A stretch of DNA of 64,000 nt from the NCBI RefSeq assembly GCF_027942865.1, contig NC_134510.1, forward strand, positions 26,901,209 to 26,965,208, given 5' to 3'. This document shows positions 1 to 11,607 of the stretch, piece after piece (within the stretch, counting starts at the first letter, position 1; each line of letters begins with the position of its first letter). The notes under the pieces are model-generated. The model had not been told where the DNA came from, made no database searches, and saw nothing but the letters and a program-made list of their open reading frames with translations. Source of the stretch: Odontesthes bonariensis (taxonomy: Eukaryota; Chordata; Actinopteri; Atheriniformes; Atherinopsidae). The translations under genes were made by a program, and so were the position numbers.

Positions 1-24
1 GTTGAAACTGGTGAGAACTGCATC

Positions 25-2851
25 TTATAGAGAGGGGTTAAAGATCTTAAGTGGTGCTGTGTTCATTCCATCATCTGTATCACATGGGTTATGGAAGGGG
101 AACAGGGGACCCATGACGGTTTCCATGGAGAAGGTATAAATTGGCGCCATGGTAATGGCATTATAGAAAGTCACCTCCTCCTTTTCACAGTCCAAGAATA
201 CACCGATGCGGACAAGGCGGAGGGACACGGTGATTTTGGTGGGCTTTGGATCAGTGCAGGCTAAGATAGATCCGCCCTTCATGGCCAGCGTCCAGAGGCC
301 GCTGGAGGTGCCCGTCGTTGCCATCTCACCTCTCGGAACATCTTCTCGTGCCACACCCACCCTCCATGCCGTCTTACTGCCCACCTCCACCTCCCAGTAG
401 TGTCGGCCGGTGGTGAAGCCCCGCTGGCCCAACACGCAGTAATAATAGTGGAACCGACGTTGGTTGGCCTGGATGTCTGAAGTGTCTTTATTCTCATCAA
501 ACCAAACTGAAGTGCAGGACTGGGACAGGGACAGATTAGGGTGGGCTGTCTCAGGGTCAAAGGTGATTGATGTAATATCTACAGGAAGAAACATAATGAG
601 TTATACTGCTGATTTGCATGTTCTGGTATCAAAGGACATACATGAACATACTTGGGTAGAGGCAGCTTTTCATGTGCTTCCATATCCTGTATTGGATGGG
701 GCCCACAAACTGACCAGAGCGCACCTCTGTGTCCACCTCCGCTGGAAGAACAAAGCTGACCTGAGACCTGATCAAACAAAGTGACAAGAGAGAAGGGCTG
801 AAAGAGGGGTGGTAGAACATCAGTCTGTTCGGCACGCCACAGATATGAGATATTTGAGATAGACTGATGCTAAAATGCACTCCCAAAAATGAAGAAATGT
901 TAGTTTTGATAAAACCTGCCTTTTTACGAGATCTTGAATTTCCTGCAATGAGAGAAACAGAAGAGAAGTTCATTATCCCAGGTATTCTGTTTGCTGACTA
1001 ATGTGTTAACTGCCTTTTGTCCCCTCGCTTTTAAATGAGAAATTGATTTGAACTCGCAGAACAAGGCAACTGTTGAGATGATCAATGTTTACAATTGATC
1101 AAGCACCAATGCAACGCTGCAGAATAGGTTCCTTAGATGTAAAGCTGCAGTCAGGTGATTTCTTTACAGCTCTATAGATTCTAAGGAGTTACTCTCACAA
1201 ATGAAAAGTAAGGTCAGTTTTATCAAAGATGCAGGGCAGATGAGTGGAAGTTCATTGCTCACATGTTAAATCAATTTATATCCTCCTTTGTGTAGCAGCA
1301 GTAATCTAAAGCCTGTCATAAGCCAAACTTCAGTAATAATTAGATGTAACCTCACTTTGAGCAGCTTGGGACTGTCGTCCTCGGCCAGTTTGCTGTTGAG
1401 GACTGTGATTGCACTCTCCAGGTCTCTTGCTTGCGCTGCTATCTTCTTCTCCCTCTCCTTCAGCTGCTTCAGTTGTTTTTGTCTCTCCCTCCTCAGCCGC
1501 TCCAGGTCATTATACTCCTCCTCATCCAGGAAGCGATGGAGATTCTGAAACTCAGATCTGATTTCTCGTTCCAGATCATTAAACCTGGCCTGAAAGGTGT
1601 GGAGGAATTGTTATTCAGTGAACATCTTAGCAGTAACTTTGTTCATGCAGACTGAATAATATTCCTTCCATTTAGTTACATGTACAGACAAAAAGGTCTG
1701 TAAAGGTTTGGACACTGGCACCATTATTCTAATTTTAGCTTTATCTCAAAACAAGTGTACGTTATAGGTATGAAATAAATATGGGCTTAAAGTGCAGGCT
1801 CAGCTTTAATGCCGAGGGTAGTTATTATTATCCAAGTTGGGTAAAGTGTTTAGATAATTCTTTGATATGTCCAAGCCTCCTTTTCAGGTACTCAAACGTA
1901 GATAGAAAAAGAGTCATTTCTGAAACCGCTTTGATTTGATAGATGAAACTAACATGCTGCTGAAGGACAGGGAGAAAAGAGCATTAAGGATGCTTGGAAT
2001 GGTTCATGATTTAAAGAATAAAACATGGGCAGACAGTGTGACTACACAACACAAATGGCTTCCTGTGGGACTACGTCAGAAGTGTTTATTGATGATGTCA
2101 CAGAGGGCCAGGCCCAGCTGGATGAAATCTAAAGCCTATAATGTTTGCTCAGACTATGTCAAAGGCTGTGAAGCTGAGTGGACAGTGCTTCACAGTTCAG
2201 GTGGACAATCACTCAAAGGGAAATCTTCTGCAATGGGGGAAACATTTCAGTAGCTGAAGATAAAAACTAAAGGGAGGAGGATCCATAAAGCAGCAACATC
2301 TGAAGACAGCTATAGTAAAGAACTCGCAAAACGCCACAAAAGAGGAAATGCAGTCTTTGGTAATGTCCATTAGGTTCCAGACTTCAGTTGGAGTTGTCTG
2401 CCAAGGTTTCACAGTGAAGAATTTAAAAAGAACACTTTTTGGGTTTTGTCCAATTTCCTATTAGAGTTGAGCCCCTGAAAAGAGGGTTCTATAAATTTAA
2501 TGAATCTGAGTCCTGAACACTTCCTCAAATGTAAAGCTGATCGTCTGCACTTTAAGCTCAGCTCACATGTCTGATACAACTGTAATTGTGATATGCTTTC
2601 TAAAACAGCAAAAAGAAGATTTTTTTTTAGAGATAAGTGTATGATGAAATGGATCATTGTATCTAAAATAGCTCAAATAATTTTTTTTACTTAAAATGTG
2701 TCTGAAATAAGTATCAATTTGAAAAGGAAAAGAGTTGATAATGCAGCAACGGTACCTCTACTTCCACAGAGTCTATGTACGTCTCTCTTTCTGCCTCTCT
2801 GCATTCATCTACCTCATGCTTGATTCTTTTAATAGCCTGGATAAGCTTTTC
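25..2851 (-). CDS. TRIM-family protein, 3' part (coiled coil + PRY-SPRY)
   Basis: Five exons on the minus strand can be joined in frame: 2756-2851 (96 bp), 1356-1589 (234 bp), 920-942 (23 bp), 652-767 (116 bp) and 25-578 (last, with stop). The 96-234-23-116 size series is the usual exon structure of class-IV TRIM genes. The first two encode a heptad-rich coiled coil (starting EKLIQAIKRIKHEVDE, then ARFNDLEREI). The last encodes a PRY-SPRY (B30.2) domain with FDPETAHPNL, GRHYWEVEV and GVFLDCEKEEVTFYN. B30.2 domains bind ligands, and TRIM proteins are usually E3 ubiquitin ligases; that activity is inferred, because no RING or B-box exon was found upstream. The donor after the 23-bp exon is GC rather than GT. 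The symbol cannot be fixed among the many fish TRIM paralogues. The domain call is secure; the 5' end is missing or unrecognised. Confidence 0.85.
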
Positions 2852-3065
2852 CTGTAACACACACACATGCACATGTACATACAGGTGACAGAAAATTGGA
2901 GAAAATACACAGGGACAGAGATATTACGGATTTAATATCCTGCAAACTGAATCTGTTTGCTTATCAGATATTGACTTTTATATATATAGTCACATTATGA
3001 AAATAATTCAACTTCTGTTCTAATAAAAGAAGCAGCAGGTGAAAAATGTAAAACATGAAGCTTAC

Positions 3066-3182
3066 CTTGTGATCACAGAGAAGACTTTTATGGCAGTTGT
3101 TGTTGGTGTCTTTGTTGTGGTTTTTGTACATTCCAGTTTTTTGCGTATACAACAAAACGGAAACAAAAAGATCTCTGAGAGA
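3066..3182 (-). other. Possible upstream exon of the TRIM gene
   Basis: A 39-codon open segment, flanked by a plausible acceptor (TTTTAG) and a strong donor (AAG/GTAAGC), sits 5' of the 96-bp coiled-coil exon and joins it in phase 0. Its translation is Cys/His containing near the end (NNNCHKSLLCDHK) but does not show a proper B-box spacing. It could be a degenerate B-box exon, an alternative first exon or chance. Confidence 0.3.
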
Positions 3183-4299
3183 CTAAAATAAAAGTTATAG
3201 GGGCAGTGAGAAGGGGAGACAAAGCGAAGGACATTGAAACACATCAATACAGGGAGGGACAGTAGACATTGAGACAGAGAAAAACACACATAACAGCACG
3301 ATGAAAACAGCAGTCAGACAAGGACATAGATCCAAGCAGAAAATTAACAAGAAGAAACGCATTGACAAGCACTGGTGATCAGGAGCAACAGCCTGACTTG
3401 AGAATATATGGATCCATTAAAAGTGGGAAAAGGAGGGGTGGGAAAGAGGCAGATGACTGGAGCTGCCAGGAGGGCTTGCTGACTGGCAGCAGCGATTTAT
3501 GGCAGTAGACACAGATGAATCTATTTCTGTATCGCAATGTCTTTGGAAAAAACAAGAGAGACGCCAGTAAGTCAGATATTGTGTTTCATATCAGCAGTTG
3601 TTTTGCCCAGAAGGGAAACAATCCATGTTTATTTTTGCAAGGTGGTTCTCTAATGGGTGAGGGATTAAAGGATCCGGTGCTTACTTTGAAAGCTGCCTGG
3701 AATGATACTGTTTCACTATCCGTGCCTTGCTGTTTTTCATACTGTCTTGGAGAGGAGCAATAAATATATTTGTACACTTTATAGTTGCCCACCCTTCGAG
3801 GAGTGCTATCTGTATGGCACTATTCTGCGGTAATGCTCCTCTATTTTTCAATTCACCACTGGTTTATCCACTTATATAAACTTTTTATATCTTTCCCAAC
3901 CCCCCATCAAACTCACACACAGGGGTGTCTGGCTATGGTCTATGGTTATGTGCACTGAAGCAGTGTCTCTGCAAATGTTCTTCATCTATAATTCATGGTA
4001 CCCAGCCCTGGCAAGAGACTGTGCTGAGCTAAGGTTAAGAAGCAAACTCGGTGCACTACAGTATGCGGTAGGCGGGAGGACACCGACAAGGTGATTCAGG
4101 GAAGCACTCGGTCTTGCTGCATGAAGTAATGGAAGTATTTCTTGACTGATAATAAAAAGAAACAGTATGATTTTATCATGCAAATATCTTATAATCGCAT
4201 GTCTATTGAAATTTTGATGATTTATTCTCACAACATTTAATCCATGAGTCCTATTATCAAGGATATTTTCAAAAATATATTCACAATTACAATCTTATA

Positions 4300-4582
4300 T
4301 GCAGGCCAGTGGACCAGTAGATCCCATCCTAGAGCTGACACAAATGAGTCAAACAACCATCTCTACACATTCTCTCATTCCTCGGGTCAAACAAGAGACA
4401 CTAATTAACCTGACATGCATGTTTTTGGGTGGTAGAAGGAAGCTAGAGTACCTGAAGAGACCCCACACATACACTGGGAGAACATGCAAACTCCACACAG
4501 AAAGACCCCAGCCGGGATTCAAACCAGGGACCCTCTTGCTGTGAGGCGACGGTGCTAACCAGCACACTAATGTGCAGCCCAG
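4300..4582 (-). mobile_element. L2/Maui-type LINE 3' fragment, antisense
   Basis: Read on the minus strand this has the well-known teleost LINE tail wording: rules for gaining 'GGTTTGAATCCCGGCTGGGG', 'GTGTGGAGTTTGCATGTTCT' and 'CCAAAAACATGCATGT' all appear in order, with point differences. Non-coding and old. Confidence 0.75.
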
Positions 4583-4679
4583 TTTGTTTATCCCCAAATG
4601 AAAATCATAATGTTGACTGGATTATTGATTATGTAAGAAAATGAGAATTAATAGGAACTCATTGTATAAGGCTAATTCT

Positions 4680-4903
4680 GTGGGTAGGAATGGCATCCAG
4701 CACCAACCCTTATTGCAGAGGAGCCGGAGAAGTCTCTGAAGATGGATCCCATTGTTGTCTCTATGTGGCCCTCTGATGGACTGGAGACCTCTGGATGTAC
4801 CCTCCCTCTCACCCAATGACAGCTGGGATAGGCTCCAGCCCCCAAGTGACCCTGAGTTAGATTAAGCGGGTATAGAAAATCAATGGATGGATGGATCAAT
4901 AAA
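4680..4903 (+). mobile_element. L2/Maui-type LINE 3' end, sense
   Basis: This contains the final part of the same element family (GGGATAGGCTCCAGCCCCC, then GCGGGTATAGAAAAT) and closes with the ATGGATGGATGG microsatellite that marks these LINE ends. It lies inverted relative to the fragment 100 bp to its left. Confidence 0.75.
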
Positions 4904-6189
4904 CTTCTATTCTGCCAAATTCTATTCAATGGCTCCGTTCGTCTGTGGTTTGGTCAGACGTGGGATGTCAGAAGGGTTTTTGGATTTCTGTGGTCATTTT
5001 AATACCCACACCAATGGTTGAAGTTTTCAGACTATTTGTTGACTCACTTGAAGACTTGGTGCTGCTCAAGTTTGGATAAAATTGATTGATTTCTGCTGCA
5101 AGTCACTAAAGCAGAGAGGGAGAAACTGCCATCTAATTTCTTAGGCTGGTGGTTCATGCAGGAAAAACAGCAGCCAAATTAAAACTCAAATGGCTGGATA
5201 GAAATTGGCTAAAGCACAGGGAATAAGGTCTTCCATACAACTCCGATCCCAGCTTTACAGTTAGAAATGGGAGGAACACCACTGTTAGTTAGGCAAGCAA
5301 AACTGGCAATGCAATACATAATTAAACTAAAGGGACATTAAGGTGCTTCAAGCAAAAGTAGTGTAGGCAAAATTAGGACAGGGGCAAAAGTGGTGGAACA
5401 GCTGAGAGTGAGAGAGGCAGGGCAGTCCCTGAAATATACTGGCTATTCATACCACCGTGGATCCCTCATACACAAGAAACATAGTAGCTTTTGGTATCAT
5501 TAGAAAGCATAAAACAAGTTGATAATTTTGCATATCCAGGTATGATACAGAAGAAAGTCATGCTGATGGCACTCGTAGACTCACACTCGGCTTCAGTTCT
5601 AATGACACTGAGGACAACAAAATTTAGGGGCCTGAAGAGATGGAGATAAAGACGGAGTTATTGTTTTTTTATGCAAAACTGAACAGATGAGGTTCTGTTG
5701 TAGCAGGAGGGAATGAGGCGGCTCAACTGCACTGAACTGACACATTACACTGAGTGAGTCCATAAGGGTGTCTGACTATTAATCTGTTATGGTAAAACAT
5801 TAATAGTTGTGTGACAGAAGCAACAAAAAATAAAAGAGGGATCACACAACTCCTCAATACAAAGAAGAATAAAGTCAAAGCTGCACTGTCTTAGCAGTCC
5901 AAGATGGTGCTATTACTAAATGACAAGAATACTATGGAATTAATACGGTATCAAAACTATGACAAACCTGCAGAAAATAACAGGCTGTTAAACTTCTTGT
6001 CATTCTGTGCAACCTAAATGGTTAACAGAGAGCACAATTCATAACATCATCTCATATGAGAGATGAGGATATTACTCACTTAGACCTCGACATACAGTGA
6101 AGGCAGTCAAAAAAAATGATAGAAACAAAAGAATATGCACCCTCGAACTTCAACCACCTGACCTGCGAGTGGCAGCACTGTGCTGTAAG

Positions 6190-6284
6190 ACATCGAGTCT
6201 GCCAAAAATACAGGAGAAGAAGAAGACGACGACGACGTCACAACAGTAAACAAGAGCATGTCGCACAGACAGAATCAAACAAGA
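6190..6284 (+). promoter_or_regulatory. ino80e: ino80e promoter and untranslated first exon
   Basis: A GAC/GAA-repeat rich stretch carries a CRE-like GACGTCA at 6234-6240. It is followed by a good donor (AAGAG/GTAAAA at about 6284), which suits a non-coding exon 1. The coding part starts two bases into the next exon at 6573-6575. The transcription start itself cannot be read from sequence. Confidence 0.5.
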
Positions 6285-6574
6285 GGTAAAAGCGGCTTCT
6301 AAAAGGGGATTTTAGCTTAGGAGTCTCTCAAAGTCATATTTGCATATTTCAACAGTCTTTGGATGTGTGTTTTCTGCGGTCTACAGAGACCCACGTCTCT
6401 GTGTCTTTAATAAGTTAGGTATGAAATATTAACATTTCCAGCTAGCATAGCTAGCTGAGCTCCTCATCATGTTAGTCACAAACTGATGTAAAAAAACTCA
6501 CTGTTTCACAGACATGAAATGACCATGATGTGTGCTACAGCAGACAGCTGGTTTGCTTTGTTTGTGTTTCAGAA

Positions 6575-8088
6575 ATGAACGGTCAAGCGGACGTCGAAGT
6601 GGACTACAAGCGGAAATACAAAAACCTCAAACGAAAATTAAAATTCCTTGTTTATGTGAGTGTGTTCATTTTAAGCAGCCGTGTTTTCCAGAGACACGTG
6701 TGGCTCCGTACTTAAGCTGATTTCGAGTTTGATTTAATTTTACAGGAGCAGGAATGTTTCCAGGAGGAGCTGAGGAGAGCACAGAGAAAGCTTCTGAAGG
6801 TTTCCAGGGACAAAAGGTTTGATTATTTCTCCATTAAAATGTTCAGGCGTTGTGGAGTGCCGTAAATAATTAAAGTCACCTGTTTCCTAGCTTTTTACTG
6901 GACAGATTGCTACAGTATGAGAGGGTGGATGAAGACTCAACAGGTATATATGAAACATCATGCTGTTGATACATGGTGTTGTGCTCACTGTGCTAATGGA
7001 TTAGGATTTTTTTGTCCTCTCCTCCAGATTCAGATGCAACAGTTTCCTCTGACAACAGTGAAGTGGAAGGACTCAGGGAGAAGGAAAGAGAACGTGATGG
7101 AGCAAAGAAGTAAGTTGGCTTTTTAAAAGGGAATTTAAAATTGAAATCTGGATCATCTAGGTTAAGGTAATCTGCAACCTATCTCAGTGGGTCACAAAAT
7201 GCAACTTTTTTTGGAACTGCTCATACAAACTTACCTGTACATTCACACCTGTTTATAGATTAAAACTTCCTGCTTTAAAGATAATCCTTATTTATGAGAT
7301 ACCTGCCACAACTGGCAAATTAAAAAGTGAATGTTCAGATGAGCCACATCATTAAAACCATGTGGCTCCTGTCCAGCTCTCCATTGTGCCGCCAAAAGCT
7401 ATTTCCTGTTAGGTTATCGTCACGCAACCTTTGTGGATGTCCTATTGTGCTTGGCTCTGGGACATTAACTGTTGATCCTTTGGGTCCTGACAGTTATTCA
7501 GGGGGTACCTGGATGGATCTGGTTTGTTTGTGGGTTCTGGATGGGACTGCCATCAGGATGAGTGGCTTGCTCCATTATTTGGGCTCTTTGTGGTGTTCGC
7601 TGCGGTGTTCCTGGATAGTTTTGTTGTGGAACGGGTGCGTTGTCCTACGGGAAGTAAGCTGCAAATCACGGACTGCTGTTGGTGTCGGAGTGGTGGGGGT
7701 TTTGTCTAAAACCACGCCTGGCACATGTCAAAGTAACAACCAGATGAATACCAGGGCCCGAAGTTTCCCAGCAGACCGTAACTTCACCTCTCAGTAGTTT
7801 TAATGCGATGGCTAAAAAGTGTCTTTTTACTTTTTCACAAATTAAGTTGCTCTGTTTCGAGGAAAAATGGAAACCGAGGAAAAGGTCCAAAAACGGTGAA
7901 GGATGCACTTAAAAGTTGCTCTCAGAATTTAGCCCTTATACGTCAGATCAGCTAGGTGGGACTATTTTGTAAAATATTTTGGGGGGGTCTTAATTCTCTT
8001 TATACTTAATCTGATGTGCCTGATAGTTTTTTTACACAGACTTCTGGGAATTCCTCAAGTTAGTGTGGATATGAGCCAAATGCTTGAC

Positions 8089-8129
<41 letters not shown>

Positions 8130-8768
8130 CTAACATGCTAAGATGAAGCATCTATCTGTCACAGTCTATTACAAGCTAACATCAACAAATCAGATCAATG
8201 AGGTGCCATGAGCAGAGCTGCTCAGTGACAGTCATCATTATTGACTGTCATCGTACCTAAAAGCTGCTGTTGCTCCAAACTTTTGTTTGGATAGGCTCCA
8301 GCCCCCAGTTTGGAGCTTCACAAATGTAGATACGCCTGTGATGTGATTTTATAAATATCATGAAAATCCCGCTGCCTTGCAAAGGAAGTTTACACTTGGC
8401 ATATTTGGAGTTTCTCAAACTTTTATTTTAAACTCTTTTCAGGAGAAAAAGTAGTCCCGGGGCGTGCCTTTCCTCATCATCATCTCCTCATATGTCCCTG
8501 CTGTCCCGTCCTGGAGTAAATCCCCTGCAGCCATCTGGTGCTGGACCCTACCTCAACACTGTGAGTTCCCATCTTTCCATCCTGTATCTAAGCAGCAGTA
8601 GCATTTCTGCCATTGTCACCTTCTCATTGGCAAACAAATCCCTGTTTTTATTTAGCATTATTTGATTGTTTTTATCATTTTATTCACCTGTCTGTTTAAT
8701 TTCTTTCTTTTTTGTTTGAGATTTATAATGACATCACTGTCTTTGTATCGTTCATTCCTCTGTGTTTG

Positions 8769-8822
<54 letters not shown>

Positions 8823-9709
8823 TTCTTTGTACACTGCTCATGACTGTGCATGCGTGGTCATGTGATCATTTGGGAATTTGGCGCCTGCGTGTGTTGGGCA
8901 GATGCCCTTCCCACCAGAGTATTTGGCACTACCAGCTGAGCGGATGAAGAAAGAGAGAAAAACAAAGGCGCCTAAAAACAAGAAAGAGACCATGGGGAAG
9001 GTGAGAAGGGAAAATGAGATGTTCAGAGATGGTAATAATAACAATGATAATACTAGTGATAATGTAATGGACACAATATTAACATCACACAACCTGCATA
9101 TGAATGTGCTATTTAGAGTTCAGGCCACAGAAGGCATAGCCAGTTGAATGATATGTCACTGTGTCTATGCGCAAGTACAGAGAGTAAAAACTCAAAATTT
9201 ATATTTTTAAATGAATCTGTCTCAGAATATTTATAACTTAATATAATGACTAATAATGAAATTTCAGGACACAGTTGTTTTAGTAGATTCAGCCCCTCAA
9301 GTAATTTAAGGTTTGGCACCACACTGAGGTGACTCTCTTTTCATTATGTCTATAGGATCATACATGTATCACATGTTTTGTCTTTATTTAATTTACACAT
9401 CTGTGATGTAGCCATCCACGTGCACTCCTTGTTCCTTCATCATGTCTCCCTCCCTGCCTCTTAACATTTCTAACATTTTTTGCTTCATGCTGATCTCCTC
9501 AGGTTGTTGCTCCAATGGCAGCCAACTACTCATCAGCCCCTGCGGCACCTCCAGCAGCCAGCAGCCCCTTCAGCTGGGTTCCTAGACAGATGCTGAGTGG
9601 AGATGCAGCTGAGGAGGAGGGGGACAGTGATGCAGACAGCGACAGGGGAGATGAAGACAGAGGGGAGGGAGATGAGGCCGAACTTGTCATTGACATCCCA
9701 AATGAGTGA
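6575..9709 (+). CDS. ino80e: INO80 complex subunit E
   Basis: Seven coding exons join without a frame break: 6575-6655, 6746-6816, 6891-6943, 7028-7109, 8443-8560, 8902-9000 and 9503-9709, giving 236 aa (human protein about 244). INO80E is an accessory subunit of the nuclear INO80 ATP-dependent nucleosome remodeller. The N-terminus is nearly invariant in the family and recognisable here: [20 protein letters not shown], followed by a coiled coil ([15 protein letters not shown]) and [11 protein letters not shown]. The acidic C-terminus ends in the family-typical LVIDIP motif. The middle is a low-complexity Ser/Pro/Lys-rich linker and is poorly conserved. The start is set by the family match and the acceptor three bases upstream. 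Intron 4 holds a Tc1 remnant and a poly(A) run; intron 5 holds a TG repeat near the exon 7902-type purine-rich acceptor at 8901. Confidence 0.95.
7330..7800 (-). mobile_element. Tc1-like DNA transposon remnant
   Basis: The plus strand starts with a Tc1 end (GCCACATCATTAAAACCATG) and the minus strand encodes a piece of Tc1-type transposase ([16 protein letters not shown] near 7730-7790). The body between is shortened and carries stops. It is a decayed copy in antisense orientation within ino80e intron 4. Confidence 0.75.
8093..8127. repeat. Poly(A) tract
   Basis: An uninterrupted run of A of about 35 bases in ino80e intron 4. It may be a retroposon tail, but no element could be assigned to it. 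Confidence 0.9.
8773..8821. repeat. (TG)n microsatellite
   Basis: About 24 perfect TG units lie 80 bp upstream of the 3' splice site of ino80e exon 8902-9000, whose own polypyrimidine tract is poor. Confidence 0.95.
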
Positions 9710-10259
9710 GCCTGAGCGTGTGGTTAGATGTATTTAATTGTAGGGCATGGATGGATTTACAACTATGTGTGTAGGGGGGTGTTAAAGACAGAACTTGAAT
9801 GAATGTGTTTCTGTACAGAGGCAAATTCCACAATTTAAAAGGAGAGCCCAGCTCCCCCCTGTGGACGAAGTCTTAACTGCGGTCTAACTGGCCAAAAAAG
9901 GTCAGTTGGACGAGAAAAGTCCAGGGCACGTTGGATCATTCGTACAACAGTTTCCAGCTGCTTACCAATCATTTTCCTCTGAACAGCTTTATCAATCTTC
10001 AGACAATGAATTTAACCACGTTTGTCCTTCACAGAGAGATTTTTGTTTTGTACTGTCCAACCGTCATCTCAGATTTTGGTGCTATAGCCCATTAAAACAG
10101 TTTTTGTTTTTAACGTTTAGATTTTTTTGTTTGTTTGTTTTCTTGCCACAGAAGGTTTTGACACCCTTAATATATACTGAAAAGTATGCTAAAAAGTATT
10201 ATCGATGTCAGAAATGCCTTTTTTTGTATTGCTTCTCGACCCATGAAGTTGTGCGTCAT

Positions 10260-10265
10260 AATAAA
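10260..10265 (+). terminator. ino80e: Candidate poly(A) signal of ino80e
   Basis: AATAAA lies about 550 bp past the stop codon, in AT-rich sequence. It is the first canonical signal I noticed downstream of the gene. Confidence 0.5.
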
Positions 10266-10289
10266 ATATGTCATTTCAGCTCACTAAAG

Positions 10290-11607
10290 GTTTTTATTTA
10301 AAAATAAGTGCTGTCTTGTGTTTTGTTCACAGATGCCATTGAGGCAGTTTTACAAAAAAATAAAAAACAGGATTTGTGCATTTATTCAAAATAAGTCTCT
10401 TTACACCGTTGTCTAAAAAGCTGTGAAGGTGTTACAGATATCTTACAGTATGGCTCGATGCCCCACCCAAAACATTTGCCACACCTGAAATCTATCATTC
10501 CTTTTGCAGAGTATCATCACTAAAAACCTTGTACAAACTTTGATTCTCTTTGCTTGCTTGACCTCTTTGCAGAGGAATATGACACTACTCTTAACAGAAG
10601 CACAGGGGTTCCTTTGGCTCATCTTAGTATTATTTCTCAACCAACACGAAGGTAGTCTGGCAGAATTCCACCTCTTCTTGATTTAAAAAATAATGCTTGA
10701 AGTTTTCTGTCTACTCTTACACATGCTTAGTCATAGATTATGAGATTACATCCCTATTTCTGGTTTTACTTCTTAATGGCTTCAGTAAAGACTAATCAGT
10801 GCCAAGATCATGTCTCAACAGGCATTCTTTTAATATTTGGAAAGAATTTGCTGCAATTTACAAGCCTTCAAAGTGTGTGTTTGGTCTGAGAAATCCGATT
10901 TCAGGAATTGTTGCGCTCTTGGTGAGACAATGACCCACAAATCTCTGACTGTCAGAGGATTGTGGTTTAATAAGGATTTTATAAACAGACCTTGTTAATT
11001 TTTAAGCTCATTCACTCGTGTGTTTACAGTTTCTAGTGAGAAGTTTTGCTTTATTTGGAAGCAGTAACCGACGTGAGTCAGCACTCTCAGGAATGTATGT
11101 TACCAAGAATAATGGATTTTAAAGGTTTGTTAGTTTAGCAACTTCTACAAATTCTATTGCATTGGGAATGCAGACTTACAGGTAAATAGTAGGTGTGGAC
11201 TTAGCCTGTGTACATAACAGCAGCGGGTGTTAAAGGTGTAACCATAGAGTATGAGAGGGAGGGGTGAAATGGAGGTACAGCCAGAGGGAGAGTCAGAGGG
11301 TGGAACTGACAGAGGGGGCGAGGCTGTCAGGGAAAGGCAAATGAAGGAGTAAGCAAGATTGTGCCTGCAAACACAGATCCACTCTCAGAGTACAGCTGAC
11401 ATTAAAAAGAAGGCAGGCATGGTTGCAGACGAGCTGGGGGACGAAACAAGGAGCGAGTGAGGAAAACAACAAGCCATCAGCAGCCATCCTTGCCAGCCTT
11501 TTCCATTTATACACGGAAAGCACTGGATAATTTATAAGCCTCTCCCTCTCACTCTTTGTGAATGTGCGTTTGTGAGTCTGGGGGGATTTGCTGAGCTCAC
11601 CACCATC
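10290..11607. other. Intergenic spacer and presumed 5' region of the ENDOD1-like gene
   Basis: No exon is recognisable. The last 350 bp are purine-rich on the plus strand and lead to the first coding exon at 11608, so the promoter and 5' UTR of that gene probably lie here. Confidence 0.45.

Larger units (their letters stand above)
2852..6180. other. Intergenic spacer between the TRIM gene and ino80e
   Basis: Apart from the tentative TRIM exon and two LINE fragments, I see no coding exon here on either strand. No RING-type cysteine pattern is visible, so the start of the TRIM gene is either very divergent or lost. Confidence 0.5.

Noticed and set aside
7327-7797. 156-codon open frame on the plus strand
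   Set aside because: It lies antisense in a Tc1 remnant; the minus strand carries the transposase trace.
8293-8312. GGATAGGCTCCAGCCCCCA, a LINE-tail phrase
   Set aside because: Only about 20 bp match; too short to annotate as an element.
8761-8865. Cys/Val-repeat open frames
   Set aside because: Translation of the TG microsatellite.
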